In this document: piece by piece, positions 1 to 6,546 of the stretch
Position numbering within the stretch: the stretch's first letter is position 1
How the letters are laid out: every line of letters starts with the position of its first letter
Source of the DNA: Gemmatimonadota bacterium
GTDB taxonomy: Bacteria > Gemmatimonadota > Gemmatimonadetes > Gemmatimonadales > Gemmatimonadaceae
Direction: 5' to 3'
Length of the DNA: 8,034 nt
Assembly: GCA_016794735.1 (NCBI GenBank)
Contig: JAEUJK010000652.1
Span: forward strand, 1-8,034
Position numbers and translations under genes: made by a program
Notes under the pieces: generated by a model
What the model was told of the DNA's origin: nothing
The model's input: the letters and a program-made list of their open reading frames with translations, nothing else
Database searches by the model: none

Positions 1-48
1 GGGCCTGCGGCCCGGTTGCGGCCCCTTGGCCGACGATCCGGCAGGCCC
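1..48 (+). terminator. GC-rich hairpin at left edge, probable terminator of an upstream gene
   Basis: Bases 1-8 (GGGCCTGC) are perfectly complementary to 41-48 (GCAGGCCC). Inside this lies a second perfect 5-bp stem, 19-23 with 28-32, closed by a CCTT loop. The structure is followed by a moderately T-rich stretch (TAAGTTGTTGTC, 49-60), not a pure T run, so an intrinsic terminator for a gene ending left of the window is likely but not certain. The window begins exactly at the outer stem, so further pairing upstream cannot be assessed. Confidence 0.45.
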
Positions 49-52
49 TAAG

Positions 53-81
53 TTGTTGTCTGACAATTACCTGACTCGTAT
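53..81 (+). promoter_or_regulatory. Weak candidate promoter for the DUF5916 gene
   Basis: The only AT-richer patch before the first gene is about 49-82. TTGTTG at 53-58 and TCGTAT at 76-81 are separated by 17 bases, but each matches only three of six positions of the sigma-70 consensus. The location about 60 bases before the start codon and the local drop in GC support it; the sequence match alone does not. Confidence 0.2.
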
Positions 82-129
82 GCGGGCCCCGATCGGGCAG
101 TGCGCCTTCGGCGCCACCGCCCGGTACGT

Positions 130-133
130 GGAG
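130..133 (+). promoter_or_regulatory. Ribosome-binding site that decides the start at 142
   Basis: GGAG lies 8 bases before ATG 142. An in-frame GTG at 100 would add 14 residues rich in Arg ahead of a clean signal peptide and has no comparable ribosome-binding site, so ATG 142 is preferred. Confidence 0.6.
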
Positions 134-141
134 CCTCGTTC

Positions 142-2586
142 ATGCGTGTGTTTCGACTGATGGTGAGCGTCGGGCTGCTGGCTGGCTCGGTGCTTTCAGC
201 ACAAGAACGCGTCCGTCCCGCGGCCGATACCCAGCGTGTCGAGCTCGTTGCCAATGCCCTGACCTTCAGCGGGCGAGACGGCAAGACACTCGTGTCGCTC
301 CCGCGGTTCGAAACGCCGGTATCGATCGACGGCGACCTGTCGGAGCCCCAATGGCAGGGGGCGGCCCGGCTGACGGGATTCTCCCAGTTCAATCCCTCGG
401 ACGGTGTGCCCGCGCTGGACTCGACCGTGGCCTACGTCTGGTACGCGCCCGATGCCATCTACTTTGGCGCGCGCGCATACGCGCCGGCCGGCACCGTGCG
501 TGGCACCCTCGCGGATCGCGACCGGATCCAGAACGACGACCACATCCAGTTCATCCTGGACACGTTCAACGATCGCCGGCAGGCATTTGTCTTTGCCGTG
601 AACCCGTTAGGCGTGCAGAGTGATGGCATTCGCACCGAAGGCGGCCTTGGTGGTGGCGGGCGCGGCGGGCGCGGTGGCGGCGGTGGTGGTGGAGGCGGTG
701 GCGGTGGCTTTTCCCGCGCCGGACTCGGCAACGCCGACCTCAACCAGGACATGATCTGGCAGTCCAAGGGGCGGATCACGGAGTTCGGCTACGAGGTTGA
801 GCTGCGCGTGCCCTTCAAGTCGATCCGGTATCGCGTAGGCTCCGTGCTCAACTGGGGGCTGCAGGTCGTGCGGAATACGCAGCGGAACAGCTACCAGGAC
901 ACGTGGACCGTGACGAGCCGCGGCAATGCGTCGTTGCTGATGCAGTCCGGGCGATTGACCGGGATCCATGACCTGCGACGCGGCCTGGTGCTGGACGTGA
1001 CCCCGGTGGTCACCACCGCGTTTAACGGCGCCGACGACAATGGCGCGTGGAAGTACGGGTCCAAGCCGCAGTACGGAGGCGACGTTCGCTGGGGGCTCAC
1101 GCCGAACCTCACGCTGAACGGGACGATCAATCCCGACTTCTCCCAGGTCGAGGCGGATGCGGGGCAGATTCCTGGTGACGTGCGTTTTGCGCTGTTCTTC
1201 CCCGAGTTGCGTCCGTTCTTTGTGGAGGGGAACGAGCAGATCGACACGCCGAACCAGCTGGTCTACACGCGGCGCATCGTGCAGCCGGTGGTGGCGACGA
1301 AGCTGACGGGAAAGATCTCGCGCTTCGACCTCGGCATCCTCTCGGCCGTGGACAACGAGAAGTACTCGGCGAGCGGGAAGGAGAACCCGTTGTTCAACGT
1401 GGTGCGCCTGCGCCGCGATATCAGCACGCAGAGCAACATCGGCTTTACGGTCACCGACCGGCGCGAAGGGAGCGACTACAACCAGGTATACAACGCCGAT
1501 GGTCGCTTCCTCATGCGCAACATCTACGCGCTGCAGTACCAGTACGCGGCGAGTCGCACCTCGGTGGAGGACGTCGGGTCGAACGGCTCGATCTGGGAAG
1601 CCAGCTTCGATCGCACCGGGCGCAACTACGGGTTCCGCAACTCCATTGAAGGGGTGAGCCCGAACTTCGCCACACGCACCGGATTCGTGGCGCGCACCGA
1701 CTACGTGCAACCGCAAGCGAACCAGCGCTACACCTGGTTTGGGAAGCGCGGATCGTTGGTCGAGCAGATGATGACCTTCCTGAGCTTGCAGGGCACCTGG
1801 ACCTACGACGACTTCTTCAATGGCGAGGTGCCGCTCGAGACGCGGGGTTCACTGTCGACGAGCTTCCAGTTTCGTGGTGGGTGGGGGATGGGGCTCACGC
1901 CGTCCCTGGAGAGCTTTGCCTTCCAGCCCTCGCGGTACTCCGACTACTACGTCGTACGGAACCGCGGTGCCTTGCGGGACACGGTGAAGTTCAACGTGGG
2001 ACACCGCGTGCCGGCGCGCCAACTGCAGTTCCGCATCACGACCCCGCAGTTCCAGAAGTTCGGTGCGTCGTTCAACACGACGTTCGGGCGCGACGCCGAG
2101 TTCTTCGAGACGGCACAAGCCAAGCGCAGGGACGTGAACGTCACGATTGACCTGCGCCCCACGCCGCAGCTGCGCACGAGCCTGGTGATGCTGCACCAGG
2201 AATTCCGCCGCGTGCGCGACAACACGACGATCCTCCGGACGAACATCCCGCGACTCCGCATGGAGTACCAGCTGAATCGGGCGATCTTCTTCCGGTTCAT
2301 CGGGCAGTATGAGTCGCGATTGCGCGATGCCTATCGCGACCCCAACGGCGAACACCCCATCGTGTTCCGCAACGAGGACGACAGCACCTACACGGCCTCC
2401 ACGCGTTCCCGCACCAACGGGCTGCGCGCCGACTGGCTCTTCTCCTACTTCCCGAGCCCCGGGAAGGTGCTCTACCTGGGCTACGGGGCCAGCCTGACCG
2501 AGACGCAGGCGTTCCGCTTTCAGGAGTTGGACCGCACCAGCGATGGCTTCTTCATCAAGCTGAGCTGGTTGTACCGCGTCCCCTGA
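142..2586 (+). CDS. Exported CBM9-like / DUF5916 outer-membrane beta-barrel protein
   Basis: This 814-residue protein has a signal peptide (residues 1-20, cleavage probably before Gln21). A CBM9-like (DOMON-type) domain follows at about 59-230, starting with PVSIDGDLSEPQW and including the family hallmark LDTFNDRRQAFVFAVNPLG (139-157). Residues 167-189 are a Gly/Arg-rich run inserted in this domain. The remainder matches DUF5916, with the diagnostic NPDFSQVEAD (330-339) and FALFFPELRPFFVEG (349-363), followed by alternating aromatic and polar stretches typical of beta strands. It ends in FFIKLSWLYRVP, like the last strand of an outer-membrane barrel, although the final residue is Pro rather than the usual aromatic. 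Such proteins probably sit in the outer membrane with the CBM9-like domain in the periplasm or at the surface. Their ligand is unknown; a carbohydrate is suggested only by the domain name. No SusC/SusD or glycoside hydrolase gene is in view. Family assignment is firm, function is not. Confidence 0.9.
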   Translation: MRVFRLMVSVGLLAGSVLSAQERVRPAADTQRVELVANALTFSGRDGKTLVSLPRFETPVSIDGDLSEPQWQGAARLTGFSQFNPSDGVPALDSTVAYVWYAPDAIYFGARAYAPAGTVRGTLADRDRIQNDDHIQFILDTFNDRRQAFVFAVNPLGVQSDGIRTEGGLGGGGRGGRGGGGGGGGGGGGFSRAGLGNADLNQDMIWQSKGRITEFGYEVELRVPFKSIRYRVGSVLNWGLQVVRNTQRNSYQDTWTVTSRGNASLLMQSGRLTGIHDLRRGLVLDVTPVVTTAFNGADDNGAWKYGSKPQYGGDVRWGLTPNLTLNGTINPDFSQVEADAGQIPGDVRFALFFPELRPFFVEGNEQIDTPNQLVYTRRIVQPVVATKLTGKISRFDLGILSAVDNEKYSASGKENPLFNVVRLRRDISTQSNIGFTVTDRREGSDYNQVYNADGRFLMRNIYALQYQYAASRTSVEDVGSNGSIWEASFDRTGRNYGFRNSIEGVSPNFATRTGFVARTDYVQPQANQRYTWFGKRGSLVEQMMTFLSLQGTWTYDDFFNGEVPLETRGSLSTSFQFRGGWGMGLTPSLESFAFQPSRYSDYYVVRNRGALRDTVKFNVGHRVPARQLQFRITTPQFQKFGASFNTTFGRDAEFFETAQAKRRDVNVTIDLRPTPQLRTSLVMLHQEFRRVRDNTTILRTNIPRLRMEYQLNRAIFFRFIGQYESRLRDAYRDPNGEHPIVFRNEDDSTYTASTRSRTNGLRADWLFSYFPSPGKVLYLGYGASLTETQAFRFQELDRTSDGFFIKLSWLYRVP
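640..708 (+). repeat. Glycine-codon low-complexity tract inside the CBM9-like domain
   Basis: Twenty-three codons, almost all GGN with one Leu and two Arg, encode a Gly-rich loop (residues 167-189). At DNA level it is an imperfect GGT/GGC repeat that could slip during replication, and its many GG runs could form two-layer G-quadruplexes. The reading frame is kept through the tract. Confidence 0.8.
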
Positions 2587-2607
2587 TCGGGCGCACGACC
2601 GCGCGGC

Positions 2608-3465
2608 TCAGCGCCTGGCGAGCCGCGCGAGCTCCGCTTCCGAGGCCATAAACGCAAAGCCCGGCCAGCCGCCGGACGCCACCGCCCGCGTGTACTGCGC
2701 GCGGGCCGCCGTGGTGTCACCGCGCAGCAGGAGCCAGTTACCCAGCCCGAAGGCCAACGTCGCCACCTGCACGTCGGCGGTATCCGCCGGCGTGAACATG
2801 GCGTTGGGCGTGATCTCGCCCTGGTAGAGTCGAAGGCGCTGGGAGTACGCGACGGGCGCGCGAGTCACGGAGTCTGGCATGCCGGCGAGCAACGCCCGCG
2901 CATCGTCGCGACGACCGGCCCGCATCAGCGACATCCATCCCCAGTCATAGCTGCCCGCGAGCTCACCTGGATCTGGCGCGATCACACGCCCGCGGGCAAA
3001 GGCGGCCGCTGCGGCGTCGAACTCTCCCTTGAGGAATCGCAGCACGCCGAGGTGATACCAGATGCCGTAAACGGCGGAGTCGATCGCCATCCCGCGCTGG
3101 AAATCAGCCAGCGCCTTGTCGTGTTCCCGCACCGACAGGAAGCGGTGTCCGCGCCAGCGGTAGAGCAGTGCGTTGTTAGGCGAAAGGGCGAGCCCGCGGG
3201 TATACGTCTCGGTGGCCTCGCGGAACTGTCGCACCCCGGACTGGGCTGCGCCGAGGGCGAGGTACGCATCGACGCTGCGCGGATTGGCGGCGAGGGCCTG
3301 CCGCGCGCGCGCGACGGCACCGGTGTCCGGCATGGACCGGTAGGTCACTCCGGCGGGTGAGCGGTACTGGTCAGTCTGCGCGTCGAGCCGGTCCGGGGCG
3401 GCGACAGCGACGAGCGCCGTTGCAAGGGCGGCATGAGCTGCGCGGAGACGAAGGGCGTTTCGCAT
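2608..3465 (-). CDS. Secreted tetratricopeptide-repeat protein
   Basis: This 285-residue protein begins with an Arg-bearing signal peptide (about 1-29, cleavage probably before Gln30). There is no cysteine lipobox, so it should be a soluble periplasmic or secreted protein. At least three TPR units are visible: about 64-97 (A-Y-L-A-L-G pattern, ending in LSPN), 98-131 (ending in IDS) and 132-165 (ending in APD). A degenerate one lies near 170-199 and a further one at about 232-265. TPR arrays bind other proteins; the partner is unknown. ATG 3465 is the only usable start: upstream in frame there is no ATG, GTG or TTG before a stop at 3502-3504. GGGAG touches the ATG with no spacer, so the ribosome-binding site is poorly placed. 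It follows the two M16 genes on the same strand after 137 bases with strong inverted repeats, so it may have its own control. It converges with the DUF5916 gene across 21 bases. Confidence 0.85.
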   Translation of the reverse strand: MRNALRLRAAHAALATALVAVAAPDRLDAQTDQYRSPAGVTYRSMPDTGAVARARQALAANPRSVDAYLALGAAQSGVRQFREATETYTRGLALSPNNALLYRWRGHRFLSVREHDKALADFQRGMAIDSAVYGIWYHLGVLRFLKGEFDAAAAAFARGRVIAPDPGELAGSYDWGWMSLMRAGRRDDARALLAGMPDSVTRAPVAYSQRLRLYQGEITPNAMFTPADTADVQVATLAFGLGNWLLLRGDTTAARAQYTRAVASGGWPGFAFMASEAELARLARR

Positions 3466-3488
3466 CTCCCAAGCTGCACGTCGCCCGG

Positions 3489-3505
3489 GTGACTGCGCCA
3501 GTCAC
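3489..3505. promoter_or_regulatory. Perfect 7-bp inverted repeat before the TPR gene
   Basis: GTGACTG at 3489-3495 and CAGTCAC at 3499-3505 flank a 3-base centre (CGC). It sits 23 bases upstream of the TPR start codon. It could be an operator for a dimeric regulator or a leader hairpin. It does not match CRP/FNR sites, whose half-site spacing differs. Confidence 0.45.
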
Positions 3506-3529
3506 GCGGCGTGGACCGCGCGGCGCCCG

Positions 3530-3569
3530 GGGGCGGAGTCACCAGCGCGTGCGAGCTGGTGACCGCCCC
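3530..3569. promoter_or_regulatory. Long inverted repeat (15 paired bases) between the M16 and TPR genes
   Basis: GGGGCGG (3530-3536) and TCACCAGC (3539-3546) pair with GCTGGTGA (3555-3562) and CCGCCCC (3563-3569), interrupted only by a 2-base AG bulge (3537-3538) and an 8-base loop. It begins 33 bases past the M16 stop codon in the direction of transcription. There is no T run on its downstream side on the minus strand, so it is not a classical intrinsic terminator. An RNA-stabilising or processing hairpin, a rho-linked element or an operator are all possible. Confidence 0.55.
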
Positions 3570-3602
3570 AACCGCGAAGCTCTTGGTCCGCGCGAGGTCG
3601 CC

Positions 3603-5048
3603 TTACCGCACCACCGCCTTCGCGTCCCAGGTCTCGATTTCGCCCAGGCGCAGCGCCTCGATGCCCGCGCGCACCTTGGCGAGGTCGCCCACCACCACGA
3701 TGGTCGCGCGGTCGGGGGTGAGGTACCGACGGGCCACCCGCTGCACGTCGGCCACGGTCACCAGGCGCACGGCCGCGGCAAATCGCGGCAACTCACCTAA
3801 CGACAGCCCGAACCCCTGCAGCTGCGCAACCTGCCCAGCCACCTGCGACGTCCCCTCGAGGTCACCCGGGAGCTGCAGCTCGAGGTAGTTCCTCGCACGC
3901 GCCAGTTCATCCGCACTGACCGGCGTGTCGCGGATGGCCCGCAGTTCCGAGAAGAACTCGACCAACGAGGAATCCGTCACGTTGGTGCGGACCGAGGCCG
4001 ACGCCGTGAACGGCCCGGGCACCTTGCGGAAGGTGAAGCCGGAGCCCGCGCCATAGGAGTACCCCTTGGTCTCGCGCAACGTCATGTTGAGGCGCGAGGT
4101 GAACGAGCCGCCGAGGATGGTGTTCATCACCATGAGGGCCGCGTAGTCCGGCGAGGTGCGTTCCACCCCCGGCCACCCGATCTGGATCACCGATTGTGCT
4201 GCCTCGGGTTTGTCGATGAGGTAGACGCGGGACGCCGTCCGCACCGTGGGACGCACGGTGACGGCTGGTGTGGCCAGCCCAGTGCCGGTCGCGCGCCAGT
4301 CACCAAAACGGGCCGTGATGGCAGCACGCGCCTCGGCCACGGAAATGTCGCCCACGACGATGAAGGTCGAGCGCTCGGGACGGATCACCGATTGGTAGAA
4401 CGCACGCACGCTCGACGAGTCGAAGGTCGCTGTGGTCGCGGAGTCGCCGTTGGTGGCGCGATGGTACGGATGTCCCGCGGGATACACAGCCATGTTGAAC
4501 GCGAGACCGGCCACGGCCTCCGGGCGATCGCGCGTCTGCAGGTATCCGGCGAGGCGCAGGTCGCGCTGGCGCTTGACCTCTGCGCCGCTGAATGTCGGCC
4601 GCCGGATGACGTCGCCCAGCAGGTCCAGCGCCGGGTCGAGCGAGCGACGCGCCAGCTTGAGCGAGATCGAGTACCCGTCCCACGACGCGGTCGACGAAAG
4701 GTTGGCGCCGAGGTAGGCGAGTTCGGACTGGAGTGCGGCGGCGTCGCGTGAGCCCGCGCCGTCGTCCAGGAGCCCGGCCATGAAGGTCGATATGCCGGGG
4801 GTGTTGCCGTCCAGCCGAACGCCACCGTCGATGGTGACGATCACCTGCACGAGCGGCAGCTCATGGTTCTCGACGACCTTGAGCCGCATTCCGCCGGGCA
4901 ACTCCGTCACGCGGACGGGTGGGACGACGAGACGCGCGGGCCGTGCGAGCCGTGGCGCCTTTGTGCGGTCGAAGGCGGCCTGGGCGCCGAGTGCTGGTGC
5001 GAGGGCGCAGAGCAGGACGGCAGAGCGATTGAAGATCGAGCGGTTCAT
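3603..5048 (-). CDS. Secreted M16 peptidase-like protein lacking the zinc motif (non-catalytic partner)
   Basis: This 481-residue protein has a signal peptide (1-22, cleavage probably before Gln23) and the two-lobed M16 fold. The N-terminal lobe starts near residue 47, and the C-terminal lobe begins around 230-270 after FIVVGDIS. Where active M16 enzymes carry HxxEH, this protein has T88-F-M-A-G92 followed by LLDDGAG, so it cannot bind the catalytic zinc in the normal way. The C-terminal Arg/Tyr feature of M16 proteins is kept (R325 and Y332 in LRETKGYSYG), as expected of the substrate-holding subunit of heterodimeric M16B proteases such as the Sphingomonas A1 Sph2681/Sph2682 pair. Its ATG overlaps the stop of the upstream active M16 gene by 4 bases, and GGAGGA lies 7 bases before it. 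Translational coupling and a 1:1 complex in the periplasm are therefore likely. The substrate is unknown. Family and loss of the motif are clear; the heterodimer is inferred. Confidence 0.9.
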   Translation of the reverse strand: MNRSIFNRSAVLLCALAPALGAQAAFDRTKAPRLARPARLVVPPVRVTELPGGMRLKVVENHELPLVQVIVTIDGGVRLDGNTPGISTFMAGLLDDGAGSRDAAALQSELAYLGANLSSTASWDGYSISLKLARRSLDPALDLLGDVIRRPTFSGAEVKRQRDLRLAGYLQTRDRPEAVAGLAFNMAVYPAGHPYHRATNGDSATTATFDSSSVRAFYQSVIRPERSTFIVVGDISVAEARAAITARFGDWRATGTGLATPAVTVRPTVRTASRVYLIDKPEAAQSVIQIGWPGVERTSPDYAALMVMNTILGGSFTSRLNMTLRETKGYSYGAGSGFTFRKVPGPFTASASVRTNVTDSSLVEFFSELRAIRDTPVSADELARARNYLELQLPGDLEGTSQVAGQVAQLQGFGLSLGELPRFAAAVRLVTVADVQRVARRYLTPDRATIVVVGDLAKVRAGIEALRLGEIETWDAKAVVR

Positions 5049-6391
5049 TGGACGGTCCTCCGCGTGGCGGCGAGATCCTTCTTGCCTTGTGGCACCACGC
5101 TCAACGTGACGCGTGGTCCACGCAGGTAGGTGTTCACGACGCGCTTGATGTCTTCCGCGCTCACGGCCGCGTACCGGTCGAGGTCAGCCTGGAAGCCATC
5201 GGCCTTGCCGGTGAGGTAGTAGTAGTTGTTGAGCTGTTCCGCCTTGGCGTTCACGGACTCGAGGCGATTGAGGAACGAGGCCTCGATCGCATTGCGCGCC
5301 TGCTGCAACTCGCGGGCAGATGGGCCCTCGGTCGCCAGGCGGGCGAGGTGTTCGTCGATCGCGGTCGTGAGGTCGTTGAGCGACTTCCCCGGTCGTGCCG
5401 TGGCGACGACGGCAAAGTCGCCGTCGAGTTTCTTGCTGCCATTGAACGCGTTCACGTTCGTCGCCAGCTCGCGCTCGTAGACCAAGGTGTTGGTGAGGCG
5501 CGAGTTGCGCGCGCCCGTGAGCAGGTAACTCACCAGGTCGAGCGCGGCATCGTCGGCGTGGAAGCTCTTCACGCCGTGCCACGAGAGGTACACCCGGGGC
5601 AGCTGCACGCGATCCTCGGTCACGATCACCGTGTCGCGCACCGTGAAGGCCGGTGGCGTGGGGCGCGTGAAGGCCGGCCCGCGGGGAATGTCCCCGAACA
5701 TCTGGCGCACGGCGCGTCGCACGGAGTCCGTCTTCACCGCGCCGGCGACGACGATCACGGCGTTGTTCGGGGCGTAGTACGTGCGAAAGAAGTCCTTGAC
5801 GTCATCGAGCGACGCCGCCGAGAGGTCGGCCATGGAGCCGATGACATTCCAGCTGTAGGGGTGTCCGGCCGGATAGAGCGCGGGTGGCAGGATGTCCTGC
5901 GAGATGCCGTACGGCTGGTTCTCGACCCCCTGGCGCCGCTCGTTCTTCACGATGTCCCGCTGTGCGTCGAGCTTGGGCAGGTCCATGGTGGGGAGGAGCC
6001 ATCCCATGCGATCGGCCTCGAGCCAGAGCATGAGTGGCAGGGCGTTGCTCGGCCCCCACTCGTAGTAGGCCGTGCGATCCTCGTTGGTGGTGCCATTGTT
6101 CGACGAGCCCGAGGCCTCGAGTCGCGTGTCGAACTCCGGGTACGGGGCATGTTGCGACCCCATGAACATCACGTGCTCAAAGAGGTGCGCGAAGCCGGTG
6201 CGCCCGACCTTCTCGTCACCGGACCCGACGAGGTACCACACGTTGGTCGCCACCGTCGGGACCGAGTGATCCTCATGGACGATCAGCGTGAGGCCATTGG
6301 GGAGGGTATCGACCGAGGCCGGCACCTTGAGGCGCGGGGCCTGGGCCAGGACGGCGGCCGGGAGGGCCGCGAGGAGCAGGAGATATCTCAT
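5045..6391 (-). CDS. Secreted M16 zinc metallopeptidase (catalytic subunit)
   Basis: This 448-residue protein has a short hydrophobic signal peptide (1-16, cleavage probably before Gln17). The inverted zinc motif HLFEH is at 69-73, and the distal zinc ligand is probably Glu151 in IVKNERRQG, at about the spacing usual for this family. Further conserved M16 stretches are SNNGTTNEDRTAYYE (97-111), the NQPYG region, HPYSWNVIG and SRLTNTLVYERELA. Size and two-lobe layout fit M16B/pitrilysin-type proteases, which degrade or process peptides. The signal peptide places it in the periplasm. It is the first gene of a two-gene unit with the zinc-motif-less homologue. ATG 6391 was chosen because it starts the signal peptide directly; in-frame ATG 6412 and GTG 6424 would add 7 or 11 residues. 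None of the three has a clear ribosome-binding site, so the start is less sure than the function. The substrate is unknown. Confidence 0.93.
   Translation of the reverse strand: MRYLLLLAALPAAVLAQAPRLKVPASVDTLPNGLTLIVHEDHSVPTVATNVWYLVGSGDEKVGRTGFAHLFEHVMFMGSQHAPYPEFDTRLEASGSSNNGTTNEDRTAYYEWGPSNALPLMLWLEADRMGWLLPTMDLPKLDAQRDIVKNERRQGVENQPYGISQDILPPALYPAGHPYSWNVIGSMADLSAASLDDVKDFFRTYYAPNNAVIVVAGAVKTDSVRRAVRQMFGDIPRGPAFTRPTPPAFTVRDTVIVTEDRVQLPRVYLSWHGVKSFHADDAALDLVSYLLTGARNSRLTNTLVYERELATNVNAFNGSKKLDGDFAVVATARPGKSLNDLTTAIDEHLARLATEGPSARELQQARNAIEASFLNRLESVNAKAEQLNNYYYLTGKADGFQADLDRYAAVSAEDIKRVVNTYLRGPRVTLSVVPQGKKDLAATRRTVQ
5056..5061 (-). promoter_or_regulatory. Strong Shine-Dalgarno site for the second M16 gene
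   Basis: On the minus strand GGAGGA lies 7 bases before ATG 5048, within the last codons of the upstream M16 gene. Together with the ATGA stop/start overlap it supports the chosen start and efficient coupled translation. Confidence 0.7.
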
Positions 6392-6546
6392 GATGGGAGC
6401 GAGCGGGACCATGCGTTCGACCACGGTGGGCGGACCAGCGTTGGCTGCCGGGCCGGGTCGCGTGGCATCGTACGCATGAGGTGCCCCGAAGTGCCATTCG
6501 GCGGGGGTTACCGGCTCGCCCCACGGGGCCGCAGGTTTACTCCCTC
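6392..6546. promoter_or_regulatory. Divergent intergenic region between M16 operon and acyl-CoA ligase
   Basis: These 155 bases separate the divergent start codons, so promoters for both directions should lie here. The best -10-like hexamer I see is TACGAT on the minus strand (6472-6467), with no convincing -35. An inverted repeat CCGAA/TTCGG (6486-6490 and 6497-6501, 6-base centre) could be an operator. If the M16 gene starts at 6412 or 6424 the region is correspondingly shorter. Confidence 0.4.

Noticed and set aside
1..48. 3' part of a tRNA or other structured RNA gene at the left edge
   Set aside because: The outer 8-bp stem closes within 48 bases, and there is no TPsiC-like arm or CCA end; a terminator hairpin fits better.
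607..1716. A 369-codon open frame on the minus strand opposite the DUF5916 gene
   Set aside because: It is a compositional shadow: no domain, biased Arg/Val/His content, and it lies wholly within a gene with firm family motifs on the other strand.
142..2586. Polysaccharide-use locus suggested by the CBM9-like domain
   Set aside because: There is no SusC/SusD pair, glycoside hydrolase or sugar transporter nearby, and DUF5916 proteins have no established sugar ligand.
3530..3569. Classical intrinsic terminator of the M16 operon
   Set aside because: The stem is strong but is followed on the minus strand by GC-rich sequence with no T run.
6480..6496. Sigma-54-like TGGCAC on the minus strand upstream of the M16 operon
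   Set aside because: The -24 half matches, but the -12 half lacks TTGC and the nearest GC pair is one base too close.
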